NCBI GenBank assembly: GCA_013042765.1
Contig: JABDPP010000397.1
Coordinates: forward strand, 1 to 5,269
Reading direction: 5' to 3'
Length of the DNA: 5,269 nt
From: Litoreibacter sp.
GTDB taxonomy: Bacteria > Pseudomonadota > Alphaproteobacteria > Rhodobacterales > Rhodobacteraceae
The notes under the pieces are model-generated. The model was not told the DNA's origin, made no database searches, and saw nothing but the letters and a program-made list of their open reading frames with translations. This document shows positions 1-5,108 of this stretch, piece after piece. Position 1 is the stretch's first letter. Each line of letters opens with the position of its first letter. The position numbers were made by a program, and so were the translations under genes.

Positions 1-1340
1 TAACTCAGCAGCATCGTATCGTCGATCGGCGCTACCTCCACGCCGTAACGGGCGAAGATCTTGGCGTCGTACTTCATGTTCTGCCCGATCTTGAGGATGC
101 CCGGATCCTCCAGAACCGGTTTGAGCAGGGCGAGCGCATCCTCCAGCCCCATCTGGCCGGGCGCGAGCTCGTCCGAGCCAAAAAGTCCCTCCTCACCGTC
201 CTTATGGGTCAGGGGAATGTAGCAGGCATGACCGGCCTCAACACAGAGAGAGATCCCGACCAGTTCGGCCATCATCTCGTTCAGGCTGGTGGTTTCCGTG
301 TCGACCGCGACCCAGCCGCGCTCGTAAATCTGGGCGATCCAGCTTTCCAGCGCAGCGCTGTCGCTGACCTTCTCATAACGGGCGTCGCTGATCGGCGGCA
401 TCTCGGGTGCGTCGGCCTCGGGGCGCGGTGCGTCGTCGATCACCGGCGCCTCGACACCCAACCTGTCGGCGATGCGTTTCGAAAGGGTCCGGAACTCCAT
501 CTCCGCAAGAAACCCCATAAGGGCATCCGGATCCGGGTCGCGCACTTCCAGATCGTCGATCGTGAAATCAAGCGGCGTGTCTTCGTCGAGCTGCACCAAA
601 CGCTTTGAGGTCCGGATCTGATCGGCAAAATCGATCAGGGTCTGGCGTCGCTTAGGCTGTTTGATCTCATCGGCGCGCTCCAGCAGCGTCTCCAGATCAC
701 CGTATTCGTTGATCAGAAGAGCCGCCGTCTTCACGCCGATACCCGGCGCGCCCGGCACGTTGTCAACGCTGTCGCCCGCCAGCGCCTGCACATCCACGAC
801 GCGCTCCGGGCCGACCCCGAACTTGGCCTCAACGCCCTCCACATCGATGCGGTTGTTCTTCATCGCGTCGAACATTTCGACCCCGCCACCGACGAGTTGC
901 ATCAGGTCCTTGTCGGAAGAGATGATCGTGCAGCGCCCGCCCGCCTCACGGGCCTGAACCGCCAGGGTCGCAATGATGTCGTCGGCCTCGAACCCCTCAA
1001 GCTCCTTGCAGGCAATATTGAAGGCTTCCGTGGCCTCGCGCGTCAGCGGGATCTGCGGGCGCAGGTCCTCGGGCATGGCCTCGCGATTGGCCTTGTACTG
1101 GTCGTAAATCTCGTTGCGGAACGTATAGCTGCCCTTGTCGAAAATCACCGCCACATGGGTCGGCGCATCGGGCCCGTGATTGCCATCGATATAGCGCTGC
1201 AGCATGTTGCAGAAGCCTGAGACGGCCCCGATTGGCAGGCCGTCAGATTTGCGCGTCAGTGGCGGCATGGCGTGATAGGCCCGGAAGATGAAAGCGGAGC
1301 CGTCAATGAGGTGCAGGTGACACCCTTTGCCAAATGTCAT
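1..1340 (-). CDS. polA: DNA polymerase I, N-terminal part (5' nuclease and 3'-5' exonuclease); C-terminus beyond left edge
   Basis: DNA polymerase I acts in the cytoplasm in Okazaki-fragment maturation and excision-repair gap filling. The 446 residues in the window match the Pol I order of domains. Residues 1-290 are the 5' nuclease: LIDGS with Asp13, FDKGSYTFR at 67-75, GFEADDIIATLA at 116-127, SSDKDL at 141-146, and the helix-hairpin-helix stretch GDSVDNVPGAPGIGVKTA at 189-206. Residues 320-446 are the proofreading exonuclease: Exo I as DTET at 347-350 and Exo II as NMKYD at 421-425. The acidic residues are retained, so proofreading looks active, as in E. coli and unlike Taq. The polymerase domain lies outside the window. 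The ATG at 1340 is chosen because homology begins immediately after it; only a weak G-rich tract precedes it. It starts 18 nt after the zf-CHCC stop, so co-transcription is likely. Confidence 0.97.
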   Translation of the reverse strand, partial: MTFGKGCHLHLIDGSAFIFRAYHAMPPLTRKSDGLPIGAVSGFCNMLQRYIDGNHGPDAPTHVAVIFDKGSYTFRNEIYDQYKANREAMPEDLRPQIPLTREATEAFNIACKELEGFEADDIIATLAVQAREAGGRCTIISSDKDLMQLVGGGVEMFDAMKNNRIDVEGVEAKFGVGPERVVDVQALAGDSVDNVPGAPGIGVKTAALLINEYGDLETLLERADEIKQPKRRQTLIDFADQIRTSKRLVQLDEDTPLDFTIDDLEVRDPDPDALMGFLAEMEFRTLSKRIADRLGVEAPVIDDAPRPEADAPEMPPISDARYEKVSDSAALESWIAQIYERGWVAVDTETTSLNEMMAELVGISLCVEAGHACYIPLTHKDGEEGLFGSDELAPGQMGLEDALALLKPVLEDPGILKIGQNMKYDAKIFARYGVEVAPIDDTMLLS

Positions 1341-1358
1341 GCCGCGCCCCCCAAGGCT

Positions 1359-1544
1359 TCAGTCTTTGATCTTGTCCGCGAAGTCCCGATGAATGAATTT
1401 TGCATCGCAGTAAGGGCATTCGATCCAGCCGTGCTCACCGGGGATCTGCAACCAGACCCGAGGATGGCCAAGGGCGCCTTCGCCCCCGTCACAGGCAATG
1501 CGGAATTTGTCCACAATATGCGTTTCTGGCGCGTCGGTCGTCAT
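1359..1544 (-). CDS. zf-CHCC zinc-binding protein, NDUFS6-like (61 aa)
   Basis: This small protein carries a C-x8-H-x15-C-x2-C zinc ligand set: Cys18, His27, Cys43 and Cys46, in the contexts ACDGG, GHPRV and CPYC. That is the zf-CHCC family, which includes the 13-kDa NDUFS6 subunit of mitochondrial complex I. Alphaproteobacterial complex I is known to contain NDUFS6-type supernumerary subunits, so an accessory or assembly role at NADH:quinone oxidoreductase is the best inference; no nuo gene is in view. The frame stays open upstream to a further ATG at 1769, but that extension has no recognisable content and would overlap the end of the HIT gene. The ATG at 1544 has an AAGGGTGG tract just upstream and gives the usual family length. 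A candidate promoter lies in the 136-nt gap ahead of it, and polA follows 18 nt downstream. Confidence 0.9.
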   Translation of the reverse strand: MTTDAPETHIVDKFRIACDGGEGALGHPRVWLQIPGEHGWIECPYCDAKFIHRDFADKIKD

Positions 1545-1597
1545 CTGTTTCCACCCTTGTCGAAAGCCCTTTGGTCCGGCCTTGCCGAACCCTGAGC

Positions 1598-1625
1598 AAG
1601 ATACCTGAACCCTTGCCAGCGACAA
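1598..1625 (-). promoter_or_regulatory. Candidate sigma70-type promoter for the zf-CHCC/polA unit
   Basis: On the minus strand, TTGTCG (1620-1625) is followed after 16 nt by TATCTT (1598-1603), a fair match to -35 and -10 elements, about 54 nt upstream of the zf-CHCC start codon. It sits in the 136-nt gap after the HIT gene, the only sizeable gap in the four-gene minus-strand run. A perfect 6-bp inverted repeat, CCCTTG and CAAGGG (1610-1615 and 1623-1628, 7-nt loop), overlaps the -35 element and spacer and could be an operator. Judged by eye only. Confidence 0.35.
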
Positions 1626-1680
1626 GGGCCAATGACCGGCTAAAAGCGGTCGCATGCAGGATTGTACACGCCCAGCTCGT

Positions 1681-2064
1681 TCAGTCTGCCTTTTGCAGCA
1701 TACGGCCCAGCCAACGGCCGCCAAGGATGTGAACGTGAAGATGCGGCACTTCCTGCACACCGTTCTCACCCGCGTTGGAGATCAGGCGGTAGCCATCGCC
1801 GCCCGCCCCCGGCTGAAGTTCAAGCTCGGCGCAGATCTTTCCGATCGTCCTTGTGAAATCCGCAATCTCCGCGTCCGAGGCCTCCAAGGCGAAATGGTCA
1901 TAACAGACATAGGGCCCTTTCGGGATCACGAGGATGTGGTTCGGGGCCTGCGGCATGATATCGTTAAACGCCAGCGTGTGGTCGGTTTCCATCACGGTGT
2001 TGTTGGGGATCTCGCCCCGCAGGATCTTGGCGAAGATATTCTGATCGTCATAGGCATACGCCAT
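1681..2064 (-). CDS. hinT: HIT (histidine triad) family nucleotide-binding hydrolase, HinT-like
   Basis: This 127-residue cytosolic protein has the full histidine triad near its C-terminus: HLHVHILGG, with His108, His110 and His112. The HINT-branch approach segment GYRLISNAGENG (91-102) comes before it, and NIFAKILRGEIP (9-20) is the typical HIT N-terminus. HINT enzymes hydrolyse purine nucleoside phosphoramidates and aminoacyl-adenylates through a covalent nucleotidyl-His intermediate on the middle histidine; the physiological substrate is usually unclear. The length is normal for the family. The ATG at 2064 has a GAGGGA ribosome binding site that overlaps the stop of the glycosyltransferase gene 12 nt upstream, so the two are very likely co-transcribed. 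I see nothing tying its chemistry to the glycan genes, and the association may simply be conserved housekeeping order. Confidence 0.93.
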   Translation of the reverse strand: MAYAYDDQNIFAKILRGEIPNNTVMETDHTLAFNDIMPQAPNHILVIPKGPYVCYDHFALEASDAEIADFTRTIGKICAELELQPGAGGDGYRLISNAGENGVQEVPHLHVHILGGRWLGRMLQKAD

Positions 2065-2076
2065 AGTGGTGTCCCT

Positions 2077-3654
2077 CTAGTCTACAAACAGATAGTCGAT
2101 GGAAAGAATATCGCGCGCCAGCGGCGCTTCAATGCCAAGGAAACCCGCGAGCGCTGTGGCGTTCTCGTCATTGGTCGCGTCTTCACTGATCCGGAAATGG
2201 TTGGGAAACTCCGCCGCGCGGATCTGGTCGGTCTCATAGACGAAATTGTGCCGCACGGTCGGCAGCAACCGGTCGATGGTTTCCTGCGGCGTCATCTCTC
2301 CGGCCAGCCCCACGCGCTTGGCATGCCCCATCAGGTAGGCGTCCTCGTAGCGGCAGTCGATCTCGAGCAACCGAGCGTTGCTGCCATCCGAGAACAGGTC
2401 CTGCAACAGCTCGATATTGCTGGGATCGAGGCAGATGACCAAGCGATCCGTTTGATAATGATCATAAATCAGCCGCAACAGCGCACGGCGATGACGCGTC
2501 CGTTTGCCCAGCGTGCTCTCGATCCCGCCCAGATCCGGCAGGCGGGTGTGTTCCTCGTCAAAGAGGTATTCGACGCCGCGCAGGCCGGTCTCCCCCACGA
2601 TACGGGCGAGAAGCCGCTTGGCGACATGCCATTTCTTGCACGCCAGAACCAGCAGTTCGCGCTCGCGCCCAATGGTCGACTGGCGTTCCCAGAAGCGCGG
2701 TGCGAACCGGCGCCCGATCCGGCCCCGGCCGGTCAGGAACTTGAACAGCGTGACCCCTTCATTGGAGGTTTTGAAATCGGTGCGGTCTGAGGCATAGAGA
2801 TCCCCGAGCCTGCGCTTGAGATCCATCGCGTCCGGTGAGATCTTGCGGGCAAACAGGAACTCCTGACTGAGCAGAAGATCGTAGTGATCGTTGTAAAAGG
2901 TCACCGGCATCCCGTATTCGGAGAACATCAGGAAGGTCAGTGAGCGGTTGGAGATCTCCGTTTCGGGGACTAGGTGGCGTACGAGCGTCTGGAAAAATGT
3001 CTCGTCCGGGATCCAGGTGGTCCGGAAAAACCGCATCACATCAGGGCGATCCCGGCAAAAATCGAGAACCCATTCCACTGTCGTGCGCCTGAGGCACCAC
3101 CATTGCGAACCGATCATGATCTGCAGATCATCAGGTATCTGGCGTTGGAACCCAAACCGCTTTTGCAGCTCGTAAGACGTATAAAACAGCTTCTTGTGCG
3201 TGCGTTCGTTGAAGAAATGACGGTAGATCAGGCGATCTTCCTTCATGCCTGTCTTGATCCAGTTCGACTCGAAAAAGTCATAGCTTTCGATGTAGTCGAC
3301 ATCTGCGTCATCGAGGAAGTCATGGGCAAAGCGCGCGGACTTGATCGCCATGCAGTCGCCCGAGAGCATGTAGAAATGGGTGGCACGCGGAAATGCGTCG
3401 ACGGCCGCTTTCAGCGCCTGCAGCGATGCGTCTACCAGTGACCACTCGCCCCAGCCGCACTTGATGCGCTTCTTCGCGAAGGCCACGTTCGGATTGCCGT
3501 CCAGCGCGGCCCGGATCTTGTTATAAGCTCTCGGGTCGGCGCTGGCGTCGAAATGGATCGCCATGCAGTCGCCAACTGCGGTTAACCGCTCAGCCTGCTT
3601 GATCACCGCGTCCGGATCTTTGTGGCACAGCAATATGAAGGCTATCTGAGCCAT
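2077..3654 (-). CDS. Core-2/I-branching (GT14) type glycosyltransferase with C-terminal DUF5928-like region
   Basis: A 525-residue protein in two parts. Residues 1-260 resemble the Branch/GT14 family (beta-1,6-GlcNAc transferases and protein xylosyltransferases): an opening strand AQIAFILLCHKDP, THFYMLSGD at 92-100, GSQWWCLRR at 182-190 and IPDETFFQT at 215-223. In mammalian GT14 enzymes the Glu of the PDE motif is proposed as catalytic base, and the family works without a DXD metal site; no DXD is obvious here. Residues from about 290 to 525 form a second region that I match from memory to DUF5928, of unknown function. There is no signal peptide or membrane anchor, unlike the Golgi enzymes, so it should act in the cytoplasm with a nucleotide sugar. 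The frame is open up to an ATG at 3759, but the ATG at 3654 has a well-placed GGAG site and starts exactly at the conserved first strand. The acceptor is unknown. Confidence 0.85.
   Translation of the reverse strand: MAQIAFILLCHKDPDAVIKQAERLTAVGDCMAIHFDASADPRAYNKIRAALDGNPNVAFAKKRIKCGWGEWSLVDASLQALKAAVDAFPRATHFYMLSGDCMAIKSARFAHDFLDDADVDYIESYDFFESNWIKTGMKEDRLIYRHFFNERTHKKLFYTSYELQKRFGFQRQIPDDLQIMIGSQWWCLRRTTVEWVLDFCRDRPDVMRFFRTTWIPDETFFQTLVRHLVPETEISNRSLTFLMFSEYGMPVTFYNDHYDLLLSQEFLFARKISPDAMDLKRRLGDLYASDRTDFKTSNEGVTLFKFLTGRGRIGRRFAPRFWERQSTIGRERELLVLACKKWHVAKRLLARIVGETGLRGVEYLFDEEHTRLPDLGGIESTLGKRTRHRRALLRLIYDHYQTDRLVICLDPSNIELLQDLFSDGSNARLLEIDCRYEDAYLMGHAKRVGLAGEMTPQETIDRLLPTVRHNFVYETDQIRAAEFPNHFRISEDATNDENATALAGFLGIEAPLARDILSIDYLFVD
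3343..3573 (-). repeat. Two identical 18-bp in-frame copies encoding GDCMAI inside the GT14 gene
   Basis: The 18-bp sequence GGCGACTGCATGGCGATC (minus strand) occurs at 3556-3573 and again at 3343-3360. The copies are 213 bp (71 codons) apart and in the same frame, and they encode GDCMAI at residues 28-33 and 99-104. The second copy forms part of the conserved LSGD motif of the glycosyltransferase. The first falls at a strand end preceding HFDASAD. The flanking bases differ on both sides. Confidence 0.8.
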
Positions 3655-3809
3655 AAAATCTCCGCCCCGGGGGTGCAGCTGCTCGGGTTTGAACACATAA
3701 TCAAACGGACCGTTGAATAAACAGAGTTTGTTTGCTTTTGTATCAACGGGTGTGGCCAAAACGTAAACAATGAAATGGGCCGGGACAACTGGGCCAGAAC
3801 GAGGTGAGA
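3655..3809. promoter_or_regulatory. Divergent intergenic region with TTGA/TCAA dyads (candidate promoters/operators)
   Basis: This 155-bp AT-enriched gap must hold the start signals for both the minus-strand glycosyltransferase and the plus-strand sulfotransferase. It contains a perfect inverted repeat GTTTGA-N8-TCAAAC (3687-3706), a palindrome AACGGACCGTT (3704-3714), and a wider pair CCGTTGA and TCAACGG (3710-3716 and 3743-3749). TTGA/TCAA tetramers begin at 3689, 3701 and 3713, exactly 12 bp apart. A possible minus-strand -35 (TTGATA, plus-strand TATCAA at 3741-3746) has only a poor -10 at 17-nt spacing, and the plus-strand promoter is no clearer. The spacing does not fit an FNR/CRP box (TTGA-N6-TCAA). 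The regulator is unknown. Confidence 0.4.
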
Positions 3810-4628
3810 ATGGGTTTTCCGGGCACTTGGATGACCGAAAGCGAGAGCATGGTGTATCGGGTGGTTCCGAAATGCGCCTGTTCGTCCATTGGTCAGATCA
3901 TGTATTACTCGGACCATGGCAGCTTCTTTGACGGCGACATCCATGACGCGACCTCGGGGCTGCACAAATGGGCCATCGAGGCGAGCCAGCCAAAGATCAC
4001 CGAAACCGTGACCTCGCACAGCTCCTACGCCTTTACCTGCGTGCGCAATCCCTATGGTCGCATCCTCAGCTCGTTTTTCGACAAGATCTGCGGCATCCAG
4101 CGCAACGGCAAGCGCTACCGTGGCAACCTCGTGCCGCTGCTCATCCAGAAATATGGCATCGAGGTGGGCGATCCCGAGACCGGGTTCGAGTTCGATCAGA
4201 TCAAGTCTTTCCGCCGCTTTCTGCTGTTTGCCCGGGACACGATCCGCTGGCGCCGCCCGATGGACCCCGACATTCACTGGTCGGCAATGTCGGGGCATAT
4301 CTCGACGTTCATCTCCAACGGCGGCGTCTATGACAACATCTTTTTCACGGAGCATTTCAACGAAGGGATGCAATCAGTGATTGATGCGGTCGAGACAGCG
4401 CATCCGATGGATGTCAGCGCGATCCCTCGTTTCAACGAGTCCGAAGGCCACGGCCCCACGCGCGCGCATCCGATAGAGGACTATTTCGACGACTTGTCGA
4501 TGCATCTGATCTACGAGATCTACAAACGTGATTTCCGCCTTTTCAAATACGATTTCGAGAACCCGGCCAACAAGATGCCGATTGGCGAGATTGATCTCGA
4601 CGAGGTCCACGCCAAGCTGGGCGACTAA
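3810..4628 (+). CDS. Sulfotransferase family protein (carbohydrate sulfotransferase-like, PAPS-dependent)
   Basis: This 272-residue protein probably transfers sulfate from PAPS to a glycan. The 5'-phosphosulfate binding loop is VPKCACSSI at 19-27, with Lys21 in the position of the family's P-loop-like lysine. The 3'-phosphate binding segment is CVRNPYGRILSSF at 77-89, with Arg79 and a Ser-rich end. The C-terminal IYEIYKRDFRLFKYDF (235-250) is the usual closing helix of the Sulfotransfer_2 group. No signal peptide or membrane span is seen, so it should act in the cytoplasm where PAPS is made. A GTG at 3804 in the same frame would add two residues, but the ATG at 3810 sits 5 nt after GAGG (3801-3804), so it is preferred; the GTG would overlap that site. 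It is divergent from the GT14 gene, which suggests modification of the same surface glycan. The acceptor cannot be told from sequence. Confidence 0.85.
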   Translation: MGFPGTWMTESESMVYRVVPKCACSSIGQIMYYSDHGSFFDGDIHDATSGLHKWAIEASQPKITETVTSHSSYAFTCVRNPYGRILSSFFDKICGIQRNGKRYRGNLVPLLIQKYGIEVGDPETGFEFDQIKSFRRFLLFARDTIRWRRPMDPDIHWSAMSGHISTFISNGGVYDNIFFTEHFNEGMQSVIDAVETAHPMDVSAIPRFNESEGHGPTRAHPIEDYFDDLSMHLIYEIYKRDFRLFKYDFENPANKMPIGEIDLDEVHAKLGD

Positions 4629-4658
4629 AGGTCTTAAGAAGGGGGTGAGGCCGCCCCG

Positions 4659-4752
4659 AAATAAGGCAAACTGCTAAAATTTGATCCCGTCTAAAATTTG
4701 ATCCCGTATTGCCGCCCTTTTGACGGGTATGAGTTAAAAATCTGCCTTATTT
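4659..4752. repeat. 10-bp inverted repeat bounding a 94-bp intergenic segment, flanked by GCCCC direct repeats
   Basis: AAATAAGGCA (4659-4668) and its exact reverse complement TGCCTTATTT (4743-4752) bracket 74 bp that include the 17-bp tandem duplication. GCCCC occurs just outside both ends (4653-4657, one base off the left arm, and 4753-4757, abutting the right arm), like a short target-site duplication. This could be a tiny non-autonomous mobile element remnant or a regulatory dyad; no transposase or coding frame lies inside. Confidence 0.5.
4674..4707. repeat. Perfect 17-bp tandem duplication (two copies)
   Basis: CTAAAATTTGATCCCGT is present at 4674-4690 and again, head to tail and without mismatch, at 4691-4707. 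It lies in the 171-bp gap between the sulfotransferase stop and the small membrane protein. Each copy carries TAAAAT and TTGATC, which resemble -10 and -35 hexamers but are not spaced as a promoter. A protein-binding pair or a replication-slippage product are both possible. Confidence 0.9.
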
Positions 4753-4799
4753 GCCCCTGATTGTTTCCGGCGGATACTCAAAAACCACAAGGACTCGTT

Positions 4800-4931
4800 A
4801 TGGAAGTATTTTCAAATCCCGGCCTGTTGATCATCGTTGCTGCGATGGCATGCGGCGTCGCACTGTTTTATCTCGTAATGGCACGTTCGCTGAAGCGTCG
4901 TGCAGGTTCTGCAGAGGAACCGAACCAGTAA
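4800..4931 (+). CDS. Small single-span membrane protein, 43 aa, function unknown
   Basis: This short frame encodes 43 residues beginning MEVFSNPG. A hydrophobic helix spans about residues 8-28 (GLLIIVAAMACGVALFYLVMA), followed by a basic and polar tail with RSLKRR and ending EEPNQ. By the positive-inside rule the tail should be cytoplasmic, giving an N-out/C-in topology. Support that it is a gene comes from AAGGA at 4789-4793, 6 nt before the ATG, and from a strong intrinsic terminator starting 12 nt after the stop. I do not recognise the family and assign no function. A weak -35-like TTGACG (4720-4725) lies upstream without a convincing -10. It is separated from the sulfotransferase by 171 bp of repeats and is probably transcribed on its own. 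Confidence 0.75.
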   Translation: MEVFSNPGLLIIVAAMACGVALFYLVMARSLKRRAGSAEEPNQ

Positions 4932-4943
4932 ACTTTAAGAAAA

Positions 4944-4974
4944 CGGGGGCTGCGTAATCGCAGTCCCCGCTTTT
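4944..4974 (+). terminator. Rho-independent terminator of the small membrane protein gene, possibly bidirectional
   Basis: An 11-bp stem (4944-4954 with 4959-4969, one G-T pair in the middle) closes a TAAT tetraloop. On the plus strand it is followed by CTTTT. On the minus strand the same stem is followed by TTTTCTT, so it could also stop transcription coming from the right. It begins 12 nt after the stop codon at 4931. Confidence 0.88.
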
Positions 4975-4990
4975 GACATCTGCACTGCAC

Positions 4991-5064
4991 AAAAACAGCG
5001 ATGTGCCCCGCAGAACCGCGACAAAGCTCGATGACCAGTTCGACGTCCGGCGCGGGGCACTCGC
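4991..5064 (-). terminator. Long structured hairpin with T-run, probable terminator of the EamA transporter gene
   Basis: GCGA-t-GTGCCCCGC (4998-5011) pairs with GCGGGGCACTCGC (5052-5064), giving 13 bp with one bulged base. Inside, CCG-c-GAC can pair with GTCCGG, and TCGA with TCGA around an 8-nt loop, so the element can fold into an extended rod of about 23 bp. Read on the minus strand the stem is followed by TG and then TTTTT (4991-4995). That is the arrangement of an intrinsic terminator, 44 nt after the transporter stop. On the plus strand the stem is followed by As, so it is directional. Confidence 0.6.
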
Positions 5065-5108
5065 AAAAACATTCCCAAAGCCATTTAGCCCTCTAAGCGA
5101 GGATCGCT

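Noticed and set aside
1545..1769. N-terminal extension of the zf-CHCC protein to 136 residues
   Set aside because: The extra 75 residues look like untranslated sequence, overlap the HIT gene, and lie outside the conserved family length; a better start with a ribosome site is at 1544.
1654..2790. Plus-strand open frame of 378 codons opposite the HIT and glycosyltransferase genes
   Set aside because: It lies antisense to two well-supported genes, crosses their boundary, has no recognisable motif or ribosome site, and is explained by GC-biased third positions on the other strand.
3687..3706. FNR/CRP-type box at GTTTGA-N8-TCAAAC
   Set aside because: FNR-type sites have TTGA-N6-TCAA; the spacing here is 8, so the regulator was left unnamed.
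3655..3759. 35-residue N-terminal extension of the glycosyltransferase
   Set aside because: The ATG at 3654 has a good GGAG site and coincides with the first conserved strand; the extension occupies the dyad-rich promoter region.
3642..4373. Minus-strand open frame of 243 codons opposite the sulfotransferase
   Set aside because: It is antisense to a gene with clear PAPS-binding motifs and also runs through the divergent promoter region; its translation resembles no family.
4640..4658. GGGG and CCCC pairing just after the sulfotransferase stop as a terminator
   Set aside because: Only about 4 bp of stem and no T-run follow it, so termination cannot be supported.
4681..4710. Promoter formed by TTGATC and TAAAAT in the 17-bp tandem repeat
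   Set aside because: The hexamers are in the wrong order or spacing in both copies to make a sigma70 promoter.
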